Below are positions 1 to 7,157 of a stretch of 64,000 bases of DNA, piece by piece (position 1 is the first letter of the stretch; the number at the start of each line of letters is the position of its first letter). Source of the DNA: Kocuria carniphila (GTDB lineage Bacteria > Actinomycetota > Actinomycetes > Actinomycetales > Micrococcaceae); NCBI RefSeq assembly GCF_004136555.1, contig NZ_NOIT01000016.1, forward strand, positions 1 to 64,000, in the 5' to 3' direction. The notes below the pieces were generated by a model. The model was not told the origin of the DNA and searched no databases. It worked only from the letters and a program-made list of their open reading frames with translations. The translations under genes and the position numbers were made by a program.

Positions 1-267
1 CGCCGCGTGAGCTACGCGGACATTTCACCTGAGGCAAGCACGAACACCATCCGGACATCTTGACATGAGGCAAGACGCGAACATGAACACGTCCGTTTCT
101 TATCCCTCGGATACTTATCGGTATTCGCCAATCGTGCGGATCGCTTCTCCGAATTCCACAATGACCGCGGCTGTTCGCGTAAATCACCGCGAGGGTAGGG
201 CACCCTGTGGAAGACTTGGCCACAGATCCCACGAACAGCCAGCACGACAGACAGGTAGGTGCATCCC
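1..267. other. Left-edge region without a recognised gene
   Basis: No convincing gene is complete here. On the + strand, frame 1 is open from base 1 to a TGA at 61-63, so the first 20 codons could be the 3' end of a gene that starts outside the window, but the peptide is not recognisable. A TTGACA hexamer lies at 60-65 without a good -10 at the right spacing. The rest is leader for the gene at 268, whose AGGTAGGT ribosome site is at 253-260. Confidence 0.4.
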
Positions 268-1062
268 ATGAGCGATCGTCCCAACGAGCCGCAGTCCGGT
301 TCTTCCTCCGCTTCCGGACACACCTCGGGCAATAATCAGCCCGAGTACGGTCAGCGCGTGGAGGGCAACGACCAGGCCTTCGGTCAGAACGCCTACGACC
401 GGTCGCAGCAGAACTACGGTTCGCAGCAGCCCGGGTACGGCCAGTACGGCGACTCCCAGGCCAACGGTCAGCAGTTCGGTAACGACCAGTACGGCAACCA
501 GGGCTACGGCAACCAGTCCCAGTACGGTGACCAGCAGTACGGCAATGACCAGTACGGCAATCAGGGCCAGCAGGGTTACGGCAACCAGGGCTACGGTAAC
601 GATCAGTACGGCAACCAGGCGTACGGCCCGGGCGGGGGGAACAACCCCACGTACTACCAGAACGACTACCACCAGCAGGGCTACGGCAACCAGGACTACT
701 ACGGCAACGGCAAGCCCGCCGGTAACGGCCTGGGCATCGCGTCGCTCGTGCTGGGCATTATCGGCATCCTGACCTTCTGGTTCTTCGGTGTGGGTGGCCT
801 CATCGGCCTGGTGGGTCTGATCCTCGGCATCGTGGGCTTGTCCAAGCTGCGCAAGACCCCGGGAGCCTCCAAGGCGCTGCCGATCGTGGGCATCGTGCTC
901 TCGATCCTGGCGATCATCGGTGGCATTCTTATGGCGGCCCTGTTCTTCTGGGCCTTCGACATGATCAGCGAGTGCATGCCGTTGATCGAGTCCGGTTCCC
1001 AGACCGCTTACGAGCAGTGCGTGAACGACGCAGTCAACCAGAACATGGGTATCGACAGCTAA
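268..1062 (+). CDS. Gly/Gln/Tyr/Asn-rich protein with C-terminal DUF4190-like membrane domain
   Basis: This encodes about 264 residues. The first ~150 are a low-complexity cytoplasmic-type segment built from repeats of the form QYGNDQYGNQ-GYGN, without charged patches. The C-terminal part contains two or three hydrophobic segments separated by a short basic linker (SKLRKTPGASKALP), as in the DUF4190 proteins of actinobacteria. Function is unknown; such proteins are often annotated as hypothetical membrane proteins. The ATG at 268 is preferred over a GTG at 259 because AGGTAGGT sits 7 nt before it and overlaps the GTG. It converges on hisN, with a hairpin between them. Confidence 0.85.
   Translation: MSDRPNEPQSGSSSASGHTSGNNQPEYGQRVEGNDQAFGQNAYDRSQQNYGSQQPGYGQYGDSQANGQQFGNDQYGNQGYGNQSQYGDQQYGNDQYGNQGQQGYGNQGYGNDQYGNQAYGPGGGNNPTYYQNDYHQQGYGNQDYYGNGKPAGNGLGIASLVLGIIGILTFWFFGVGGLIGLVGLILGIVGLSKLRKTPGASKALPIVGIVLSILAIIGGILMAALFFWAFDMISECMPLIESGSQTAYEQCVNDAVNQNMGIDS
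390..700 (+). repeat. In-frame tandem repeat coding QYGN / GYGNQ units
   Basis: The DNA repeats degenerate units related to CAGTACGGCAAC and GGCTACGGCAAC about fifteen times, which encode the QYGN and GYGN motifs of the membrane protein. The repeats vary at third positions, so they are old enough to have diverged. Unit number may vary between strains. Confidence 0.75.
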
Positions 1063-1080
1063 CGCACCTTCCACAGCATC

Positions 1081-1138
1081 GTGCCCCGGCACGGTCGACG
1101 ACGCCGCTCCACGCGGCGGTCTCGGCCGTCCGGGGCAC
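1081..1138. terminator. Hairpin between convergent genes
   Basis: GTGCCCCGG at 1081-1089 pairs with CCGGGGCAC at 1130-1138, with an inner GCCGC/GCGGC stem. It lies between the convergent 268 gene and hisN. There is no U-tract on either side, so termination is inferred from position and symmetry only. Confidence 0.45.
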
Positions 1139-1182
1139 GAGCTGGTTAAGACGAGCGCACCAGGCCCAGCTGAGGCTTGGCC

Positions 1183-1986
1183 CTAGGAAGTCTCGCGCGT
1201 ACCCAGGATGTCCAGAGCGGCGTCGTGAAGTGCGCCGTTGCTCGCGATCGCGTTGGCCCCGAACGGGCCGTCCTGGCCCTTGAGCGAGGTGAAGCGACCG
1301 CCGGCCTCGGTCACGATGGGCACCAGCGCGGCCATGTCGTAGAGGTTGAGCTCGGGTTCGCACGCGATGTCCACCGCGCCCTCGGCCACCAGGCAGTAGG
1401 ACCAGAAGTCACCGTAGGCGCGCGTGCGCCACACGGAATCGGTCAGCTCGATGAACTGATCGCGCACGCCCAGATCACGCCACCCGGTCAGGGACGAGTA
1501 GGAGAGCGACGCATCCGAGAGTTGGTTCACGGACGACACGGAAAGCCGGGTGGCCTGCGACAACGATCGTCCCGTGAACGCACCCGAACCCAGGGCGGCC
1601 CACCAGCGGCGGTTGAGCGCGGGAGCAGACACCACACCGGCTACGACCCGGTCGTCCTCGACCAGGCCGATGAGCGTGGCCCACACGGGTACACCGCGGA
1701 CAAAGTTCTTGGTGCCGTCAATCGGGTCGATCACCCATTTGCGGGAGCCGGAACCGGTGGTGCCGAACTCCTCGCCGATCACGGCATCGCGATTGCGCAC
1801 CCGGCCCAGCTGCGAACGGATCACGGATTCGGCCTCGCGATCCGCGTCCGTGACGGGGGTGAGATCCGGTTTGGTCTCCACGTGGAGGTCCTGAGCCTTG
1901 AACCGACGCAGGGTCAGCCCGTCCACAGAATCGGCCAGAATGTGCGCGAGACGGAGATCCTCCGTGTAACTGCTGGGTGGTCGCAT
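1183..1986 (-). CDS. hisN: Histidinol-phosphatase, inositol monophosphatase family (HisN)
   Basis: A 267-residue IMPase-fold phosphatase. The metal-binding motifs are present: GEEFG for the first Glu, the WVIDPIDGTKNF block with the two Asp residues, and the C-terminal ELNLYDMAALVPIV segment that supplies the last Asp. In actinobacteria the paralogue next to aroA-rsgA is HisN, which removes phosphate from L-histidinol phosphate in histidine synthesis; a more general inositol-phosphatase role cannot be excluded. The ATG lies 5 nt after the rsgA stop, so it is the last gene of the doxX-aroA-rsgA-hisN unit. A TAACGT box 7 nt before the ATG could give an extra leaderless transcript. Confidence 0.92.
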   Translation of the reverse strand: MRPPSSYTEDLRLAHILADSVDGLTLRRFKAQDLHVETKPDLTPVTDADREAESVIRSQLGRVRNRDAVIGEEFGTTGSGSRKWVIDPIDGTKNFVRGVPVWATLIGLVEDDRVVAGVVSAPALNRRWWAALGSGAFTGRSLSQATRLSVSSVNQLSDASLSYSSLTGWRDLGVRDQFIELTDSVWRTRAYGDFWSYCLVAEGAVDIACEPELNLYDMAALVPIVTEAGGRFTSLKGQDGPFGANAIASNGALHDAALDILGTRETS

Positions 1987-1991
1987 GTGCT

Positions 1992-3122
1992 CTACGTTAT
2001 CGCCTGTCCTAGGTGCTTTTCCTCGGCGCCCGCCTGTGTTTCCCCGCGCGATGCCGCCAGCAGCCTGCGCAGCGACTCGAGCCTGAGCGGGGCTGCCGGG
2101 GAAGCTTCGGGCCGGTGCACCCACTCGTCCAGCGCGCAGCCGGGGGAGTCCTGGGTGTGCAGGCAGCCGCGCGGACAGTCCGCGGTCGCCGGCACGAGGT
2201 CGGTGAACGAGTTGAGGAGTTCTTCCTCGCTCACGTGGGCCAGGCCCAGCGAACGGATCCCGGGGGTGTCGATGACCCACGTGCCGGGGGAGGTGTCCGG
2301 CATGCGGAGGGCCCGGGCGGAGGATGACGTGTGGCGGCCACGACCCGTGACGTCGTTGACGCCACCGGTGGCCCTTTCCGAGCCCGTGAGCGCGTTGACC
2401 AGTGTGGATTTTCCCACACCGGACGGCCCCAGGAACACGCTGATGTGCCCGTCCAAGATGGTGCGGAGTCGCTCGATGGAGGCCTCGGAAATCGCCAGGG
2501 ATGCCTCGTGTACGCCCGCGGCGGGTCGGCCGCCCAAGGCGTCCGTCGGTTCGGTCGAGGCGGTTTGGACGTCCAGCGCCTCCACGTAGGTGAGGAACTC
2601 GGCCGGGTCCTTCAAATCGGTCTTGGTCATGCAGATGACGGGGGTGATGCCCGCGTCCGACGCCGCCGCGAGACCACGATCCACAAAGCCCGTGCGCGGG
2701 GTGGGGGACTCGGTGGCCAGGACCAGCACGAGCCGGTCCGCGTTGGCCACGATCACCCGCTCGACCGGATCCGTGTCGTCCGCGCTGCGCCGCAGGATGG
2801 TGGCCCGAGGTTCGATGCGCACAATGCGCGCGAGGGTATCCGGGTCGCCGCTGACATCGCCGACGACACCCACTTGGTCACCGGGGACGATCGGCTTGCG
2901 GCGCAGCTCTTTGGCGCGGATGCACACCACGGTGCGCTGATCATGGCTCTGCTCGTTGACCACGCACGTGTACCGGCCACGGTCCACGGCGATCACGCGA
3001 GCGATCACGGCGTCCTCGTGGGTGGGGCGTTGCTTGGTGCGTGGACGGGAGCCCTTCTTATTGGCTCGCACCCGGACGTCGGACTCGTCCCACTGCCGCT
3101 GTGCGCTGGAATTACGCGCCAT
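1992..3122 (-). CDS. rsgA: Small ribosomal subunit biogenesis GTPase RsgA
   Basis: A circularly permuted GTPase of 376 residues that helps late maturation of the 30S subunit. Order in the protein: a basic N-terminal tail (KKGSRPRTKQRP), an OB-fold with G5-like elements first, TKTD (G4), the P-loop GPSGVGKS (G1), DTPG (G3), then a zinc knuckle with the CPRGCLHTQDSPGC pattern. This permuted order G4-G1-G3 is diagnostic. It starts 11 nt inside the 3' end of aroA (overlapping ATG), so the two are translationally coupled; hisN follows at 5 nt. Confidence 0.96.
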   Translation of the reverse strand: MARNSSAQRQWDESDVRVRANKKGSRPRTKQRPTHEDAVIARVIAVDRGRYTCVVNEQSHDQRTVVCIRAKELRRKPIVPGDQVGVVGDVSGDPDTLARIVRIEPRATILRRSADDTDPVERVIVANADRLVLVLATESPTPRTGFVDRGLAAASDAGITPVICMTKTDLKDPAEFLTYVEALDVQTASTEPTDALGGRPAAGVHEASLAISEASIERLRTILDGHISVFLGPSGVGKSTLVNALTGSERATGGVNDVTGRGRHTSSSARALRMPDTSPGTWVIDTPGIRSLGLAHVSEEELLNSFTDLVPATADCPRGCLHTQDSPGCALDEWVHRPEASPAAPLRLESLRRLLAASRGETQAGAEEKHLGQAIT

Positions 3123-4464
3123 GGCTGACCAGAGTGGTCCACATCTGGGGGAAATCGGGCAGCGTCTTGGACGTGGTCCCGATGTTCTCCACGCTCACGT
3201 CAGGTATCCGCAGACCGATGATGGCGCCCGCGGTGGCCATGCGGTGATCCTCGTAGCTGTGGAACACCCCGCCATGCAGAGGAGCGGGAGTGATGATCAG
3301 GCCGTCCTCGGTCTCTTCCGCGTTGCCACCCAACCGGTTGATCTCGGTGGTCAGAGCGGCGAGGCGATCGGTTTCGTGTCCGCGCAGGTGCGCAATCCCG
3401 CGCAATCGTGACGGGTCGGCGGCCAGGGCACACATGGCCGCCACGGTGGGAGCGAGCTCACCGGCCTCGGACAGATCCAGGTCAACACCGTTGAGCTGCG
3501 CCGGACCGGTTGCGGTCAGCACACCGTCCGTCAGGTCAACGCTGCCGCCGAACTGCGGCAGGATGCTCCGCCAGTGATCGCCACCCTGGGTGGTGTGGGA
3601 CGGCCAATCCGGGATGCTCACGGTGCCGCCGGTGACCATGGCAGCGGCCAGGAACGGTCCGGCATTGGAGAGGTCAGGCTCCACGGTGACGTCCAGACCG
3701 GGCACGGCGGTGGGTTCCACCCGCCACTCGGTATCGCTGACGCGTGTGGCGTTGACACCGGCCTCGCGGAGCACCTCGACGGTCATGGCCACGTGGGGCA
3801 GGGACGGTACGCCGGCGGCGTCGGACTCGTGTTTGAGCACGAGAGGGGCGTCGAAACGCACGGCGGACAGCAAGAGCGCGGAGACGAACTGGGATGAACC
3901 GCTCGCGTCGATGGTCACGGTGCCGCCGGCCACGCGGCCGGTTCCGGAGACGGTGAGCGGCAGGGTGCCGCGGCTGTCGTCCTCGACCGTGACGCCCAGG
4001 TCTCGCAAGCCTTGGATCACGGGACCCATGGGGCGGACGCGAGCGTGCGGATCGCCGTCGAACTGGGTGTCCGCATTGAGGAGCGCGGCCACGGGCGGGA
4101 CGAACCGCATGACCGTGCCGGCCAAACCGCAATCGATCTGACGGGGTTCGGGACGGTGAACGTCAGCGGCGGGACCCGAAGGAATGGGGGTAATGGCGAG
4201 ATCTGAACCGAAGGGGCCAGCTACGCCGGTTGGCTCGATCACCGCACCCAATTGCTGGAGCGCGGCGATCATGAGCTCGCTGTCACGTGAATACAACGGC
4301 TTGTGCACCACCGAAGGTTCGGAAGCCAAGGCCGCCAGGACCAGATATCGATTGGTCAGAGATTTGGAACCGGGAATGGCCACGGTTCCGCTCACCGGGC
4401 GATCACCCGTGAAGGGCGCGGCCCACTGGGACTCGGGATGCGACAAGCCGTTGTCTGTATTCAC
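3112..4464 (-). CDS. aroA: 3-phosphoshikimate 1-carboxyvinyltransferase (EPSP synthase)
   Basis: A 450-residue shikimate-pathway enzyme that joins phosphoenolpyruvate to shikimate 3-phosphate. Seen: the N-terminal VAIPGSKSLTNRYLVLAALA motif, CGLAGTVMRF (the LGNAGTAMR-equivalent that binds PEP), GDPHARVRPM, SSQFVSALLL, and the C-terminal RGHETDRLAAL and DHRMATAGA blocks. Length is normal. The start is a GTG with AGGGG about 10 nt upstream. It is second in the operon after the DoxX-like gene (15-nt gap) and overlaps rsgA by 11 nt. Confidence 0.97.
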   Translation of the reverse strand: MNTDNGLSHPESQWAAPFTGDRPVSGTVAIPGSKSLTNRYLVLAALASEPSVVHKPLYSRDSELMIAALQQLGAVIEPTGVAGPFGSDLAITPIPSGPAADVHRPEPRQIDCGLAGTVMRFVPPVAALLNADTQFDGDPHARVRPMGPVIQGLRDLGVTVEDDSRGTLPLTVSGTGRVAGGTVTIDASGSSQFVSALLLSAVRFDAPLVLKHESDAAGVPSLPHVAMTVEVLREAGVNATRVSDTEWRVEPTAVPGLDVTVEPDLSNAGPFLAAAMVTGGTVSIPDWPSHTTQGGDHWRSILPQFGGSVDLTDGVLTATGPAQLNGVDLDLSEAGELAPTVAAMCALAADPSRLRGIAHLRGHETDRLAALTTEINRLGGNAEETEDGLIITPAPLHGGVFHSYEDHRMATAGAIIGLRIPDVSVENIGTTSKTLPDFPQMWTTLVSHGA

Positions 4465-4479
4465 AGTGTGGTTGACCCC

Positions 4480-5016
4480 TTAGTGGCTGACGGCGTCCTG
4501 GACGGCCTTCTCGGCCTGGGCGAACTTCTTCTTGGTGTCCTTGGAGACCTTGGCGGCGTTCTTACGAACATCGTCCGCGAGGTGGCTGGCGCGCCACGCG
4601 AGGGAGGGGTTGCCCGAGGTGTCCACGGACGCGATCATCACGGCACCGACCAACGAGAGGTTCTTGAACACGTTGTTGCGGCGGTTGGACTTGGCCTCCT
4701 TGGTGGAGGTATCCGCGGACTGGTACTGCACGTAGGTGTTGATGGCGGTGGTGCCCAACAGCACGGACGCGGAAAGACGGGGGAGCTTGCTCAGCGCGAG
4801 AGCGGAAGCGGCCAACACCTGTGCGGCGGCAATGCCCTGGGCCACCTGGGCGCGGTTGGCGGTCACGGGACGGACCTGTGGCAACACCTGCTCCACCTGC
4901 TTCAGGACCGGGTCCAGCTTCTCGGCTGCGGCCGAGGAATTACGGAATGCTTCGACACCGCCGGCAACGTAACCGGTGGCGAGCAGGGGACGGGCGAGAC
5001 GACGAACGATGCTCAT
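4480..5016 (-). CDS. DoxX-family membrane protein
   Basis: A 178-residue protein of the DoxX group, with hydrophobic segments around residues 8-22, 60-85 and 115-130 and a charged, helical C-terminus (KKKFAQAEKAVQDAV). DoxX proteins are small membrane proteins sometimes linked to redox or detoxification complexes; no specific reaction can be assigned. The ATG at 5016 has a strong AAGGAGG 5 nt upstream, so the in-frame ATG eight codons earlier is rejected. A TAGGAT -10-like box lies at 5062-5067 on the minus strand. First gene of the aroA-rsgA-hisN unit and divergent from sigR. Confidence 0.85.
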   Translation of the reverse strand: MSIVRRLARPLLATGYVAGGVEAFRNSSAAAEKLDPVLKQVEQVLPQVRPVTANRAQVAQGIAAAQVLAASALALSKLPRLSASVLLGTTAINTYVQYQSADTSTKEAKSNRRNNVFKNLSLVGAVMIASVDTSGNPSLAWRASHLADDVRKNAAKVSKDTKKKFAQAEKAVQDAVSH

Positions 5017-5092
5017 GGTTCCTCCTTTTGGTCCCGGCATTTCCGGGAGGGCACGTCTTTCATCCTAACGGGGTGCCACTGAGCCGCGCACG

Positions 5093-5119
5093 GGAATAGG
5101 GCGGTGGGTCCACCGTGTT
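5093..5119 (+). promoter_or_regulatory. Candidate SigR/SigH-type autoregulatory promoter of sigR
   Basis: GGAAT at 5093-5097 and GTT at 5117-5119 are separated by 19 nt. The known SigR (Streptomyces) and SigH (Mycobacterium) consensus is GGAAT-N18/19-GTT, and both factors autoregulate through such a site. The position directly upstream of this sigma gene supports the call. Confidence 0.7.
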
Positions 5120-5198
5120 ATTCACCAATAGACAGCAAGCGCCACACGCGTGGCTCATCATCGGCCCGACAACGCGACCCACGGAAGGCAGGCAGCGC

Positions 5199-5909
5199 AT
5201 GATCATGACCGCCCCGACCGTAGACTGGGCCGTGATGAACGATCATGATGAGCTCGAGCAGCAGGCCACTACCGACACGGTGGACGTCAGCGAGGAAACC
5301 ACACAGCAGCGCCGCGAACGATTCGAACGCGACGCCATGCAGTACGTGGATCAGCTGTACGCCGCCGCGCTGCGGATGGCCCGCAATCCCGCCGATGCCG
5401 AGGACCTGGTCCAGGAGGCCTACACCAAGGCCTTCTCCGCGTTCCACCAGTACAAGCCGGGGACCAACCTCAAGGCATGGCTGTACCGGATCCTGACCAA
5501 TACCTACATCAACCTGTACCGCAAACGGCAGCGCGAACCGCGCCAGGCCAACACGGACACGGTGGAGGATTGGCAGTTGCACCGGGCAGAATCCCACACG
5601 TCCAAGGGGCTGCGATCGGCCGAGGCCGAGGCCCTGGACCACCTGCCGGATTCGGACGTGAAGCGAGCGCTGCAAGAACTTCCCGAAGAGTTCCGACTCG
5701 CCGTGTACTTCTCCGATGTAGAGGGCTTCGCCTACAAGGAGATCTCCGAGATCATGGACACGCCCATCGGCACCGTGATGTCGCGACTGCACCGAGGCCG
5801 CAAGCTGCTCCGGGAAAAACTGGCCGACTACGCCACCGAGCGGGGTTTCGACACCTCCAAGGGGACCAAGAAGTCCAAGGGCGAGACAACATCGAAGGAC
5901 CGAGGCTGA
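5199..5909 (+). CDS. sigR: Redox-responsive ECF sigma factor (SigR/SigH type)
   Basis: An ECF sigma of about 236 residues. Region 2 ([13 protein letters not shown] ... [15 protein letters not shown]) binds the -10 element and core; region 4 ([27 protein letters not shown] ... [14 protein letters not shown]) binds -35. The partner downstream is an RsrA-like zinc anti-sigma, so this is the thiol-oxidative-stress sigma that in relatives drives thioredoxin, mycothiol and protease genes. Start choice: ATG 5199 has GGAAGGCAGG upstream. In-frame GTG 5232 and ATG 5235 follow a TAGACT box at 5221-5226 and may start a shorter isoform. The open frame also extends left to 5115, but that overlaps the promoter. 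Stop is 4 nt from rsrA. Confidence 0.93.
   Translation: MIMTAPTVDWAVMNDHDELEQQATTDTVDVSEETTQQRRERFERDAMQYVDQLYAAALRMARNPADAEDLVQEAYTKAFSAFHQYKPGTNLKAWLYRILTNTYINLYRKRQREPRQANTDTVEDWQLHRAESHTSKGLRSAEAEALDHLPDSDVKRALQELPEEFRLAVYFSDVEGFAYKEISEIMDTPIGTVMSRLHRGRKLLREKLADYATERGFDTSKGTKKSKGETTSKDRG
5221..5226 (+). promoter_or_regulatory. Candidate internal housekeeping promoter (-10 TAGACT) in sigR
   Basis: TAGACT lies 5 nt before an in-frame GTG (5232) and 8 nt before an in-frame ATG (5235). The -35 is weak (ATGATC, 16-nt spacer). The same hexamer sits at leaderless distance before several other genes of this window. It would make a sigma lacking the first 11-12 residues of the long form. Confidence 0.45.
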
Positions 5910-5913
5910 ACCA

Positions 5914-6180
5914 ATGGCTGACAACGACTGCCAGAACGGCTGCACCGACGAACGCATCCGTCGCATTTACGAATACCTTGACGGTGCGCTGACCAAGGAG
6001 GATCTCGAGGAGATCCACGCGCACCTCACGGACTGCTCCGAGTGCGAGCGCGAATACAACCTGGAGTGCGTGATCCGCACCGTGATCAAGCGATCCTGCA
6101 CCGAGACTGCCCCCGCGCAGCTCAAGCAGTCGATCCTCACGCGCATCGAAGCGCAGTGCAGTGATCACCCGGCGGCCTGA
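5914..6180 (+). CDS. rsrA: Mycothiol-system zinc anti-sigma factor (RsrA/RshA type)
   Basis: An 88-residue ZAS-domain protein that holds the upstream sigma inactive while its thiols are reduced. The signature HxxxCxxC is seen as HLTDCSEC at about residues 37-44; further Cys residues at 6 and 10, 52 and 62 and near the C-terminus match the RsrA pattern, in which oxidation forms a disulfide, expels zinc and frees the sigma. It starts 4 nt after the sigma stop, so the pair is co-translated. A strong bidirectional hairpin follows. Confidence 0.95.
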   Translation: MADNDCQNGCTDERIRRIYEYLDGALTKEDLEEIHAHLTDCSECEREYNLECVIRTVIKRSCTETAPAQLKQSILTRIEAQCSDHPAA

Positions 6181-6207
6181 CCCTCACCGGCTTTTCTCGG
6201 CTTAAAC

Positions 6208-6244
6208 AACAACGCCCGCAACCGTAATGGTTGCGGGCGTTGTT
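6208..6244. terminator. Bidirectional terminator, rsrA / bL37
   Basis: A perfect 16-bp stem (6208-6223 with 6229-6244) with a GTAAT loop lies between the convergent rsrA and bL37 genes. AAAC on the left and GTT on the right give short T/A flanks. Confidence 0.85.
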
Positions 6245-6259
6245 CGCACTTCACAGAAC

Positions 6260-6334
6260 TCAGGCGTTGGGCCGCTTTCCGCGGTTCGCAGAGTTCTTGC
6301 GGCGGTCCTTGCGCTTACGTCCACGCTTGCTCAT
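6260..6334 (-). CDS. 50S ribosomal protein bL37
   Basis: A 24-codon gene, too short for usual gene callers. The peptide begins MSKRGRKRKDRRKN and ends ANRGKRPNA; more than half the residues are Arg or Lys. It matches the tiny actinobacterial large-subunit protein first placed in mycobacterial ribosome structures (bL37; M. tuberculosis form begins MAKRGRKKRDRKHSKANHG, from memory). AGGAGG at 6341-6346 (minus strand) lies 6 nt before the ATG, an ideal ribosome site. It converges on rsrA across the perfect hairpin at 6208-6244. Confidence 0.9.
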   Translation of the reverse strand: MSKRGRKRKDRRKNSANRGKRPNA

Positions 6335-6440
6335 GGTGTACCTCCTGCGTTGATTCGACTGGGCACCGTCCGCCAGTATCTCACAACCTGGCGTTTACTC
6401 CGAGTTGGCCGGATTTCAACCGCCGACGGCGCTCGCGGGC

Positions 6441-7040
6441 TTATCGGGGTTCGGGCAGGTTCAGCCAGTTGTACCAGCCGCGGTGCAGCACCAGCCACGC
6501 CATCAGCCCGTAGCCGGCCTGTCCGGGGTGGCCGTGGTTGGCGGCCAGGTCCTTGCGCCACTGCTCGTGGTGCTGCAGCGGGTTGAAGGTGTCCACGTAG
6601 ACGTGCTGGCGCCGGGTGGTTACGTCACCGAAAGCCGCCGAGAGATCGGCGATCTTTCGGTTGCGTTCCGGGTCCAACGTGGGCGGGGGACCGACCACCA
6701 GAACCTTGATGTTGTTCTGGGTCGCCTGATCCACGATGTTCGCCATGTTCAACCGGGAACGGGCCGAGGTGATGTCCAGGTCCACGTCCATGGCCGAGGG
6801 CGCGATCACCAAGCGGTTGTCGCACATGGAATCGAAACGGCGGGAGGCCTCGTCGAACCAGCGTTCGTTGAGGGACTCGCTGCCCTCACCGGGCGCCGCC
6901 AGGTTGTAGACGTCCACGGGCACGATGTCCCGCGGGGTGCGGGCCAGCACTCGACCGAACCAGCCCAGGGCACGGGGGTCTTCCACACCGGCTAGCAGTT
7001 CGTCACCGACGGCCACAATGCGGATCCTGCGTTGGTCCAC
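6441..7040 (-). CDS. SGNH/GDSL-hydrolase-like protein lacking the catalytic Ser
   Basis: A ~200-residue protein with the SGNH fold order: block I VAVGDELLAGV near the N-terminus, a block II NLAAPGEGS Gly, a central LVIAPSAMDVD strand where the family has GxND, VVGPPPT, and a C-terminal HPGQAGYGLMAW block with His. Glu stands in the position of the nucleophilic Ser (GDE rather than GDS), and the block III Asn is also not evident, so esterase activity is doubtful. Start: GTG 7040 has AAAGGAAGAGG 4 nt upstream; the in-frame ATG at 7061 has no such site but remains possible. Monocistronic, downstream of kgd and its terminators. Confidence 0.78.
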   Translation of the reverse strand: MDQRRIRIVAVGDELLAGVEDPRALGWFGRVLARTPRDIVPVDVYNLAAPGEGSESLNERWFDEASRRFDSMCDNRLVIAPSAMDVDLDITSARSRLNMANIVDQATQNNIKVLVVGPPPTLDPERNRKIADLSAAFGDVTTRRQHVYVDTFNPLQHHEQWRKDLAANHGHPGQAGYGLMAWLVLHRGWYNWLNLPEPR

Positions 7041-7068
7041 TATTCCTCTTCCTTTGCTCATAACGTGT

Positions 7069-7103
7069 CTCGGTGGCCACCGTAAACCACGATGGCCACC
7101 GAG
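7069..7103. terminator. Second hairpin downstream of kgd
   Basis: An 11-bp stem (7069-7079 with 7093-7103) with a 13-nt loop. It could back up the kgd terminator or act in the leader of the SGNH gene. No U-tract is present. Confidence 0.45.
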
Positions 7104-7116
7104 GGGAAAACGTGTC

Positions 7117-7148
7117 CGCTGCGGCCCCGATCTCACGGGGCCGCAGCG
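7117..7148. terminator. Terminator of kgd
   Basis: A perfect 13-bp GC-rich stem (7117-7129 with 7136-7148) with a 6-nt loop begins 9 nt after the kgd stop codon on the minus strand. Position and symmetry make it the likely kgd terminator. Confidence 0.75.
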
Positions 7149-7157
7149 CAGTGATGA

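Noticed and set aside
1-63. C-terminal end of a gene from outside the window
   Set aside because: The 20 open codons give no family match and could be chance; not called as a gene.
1177-2589. 470-codon + strand frame over hisN and rsgA
   Set aside because: It crosses two well-supported minus-strand genes and has no ribosome site or recognisable domain.
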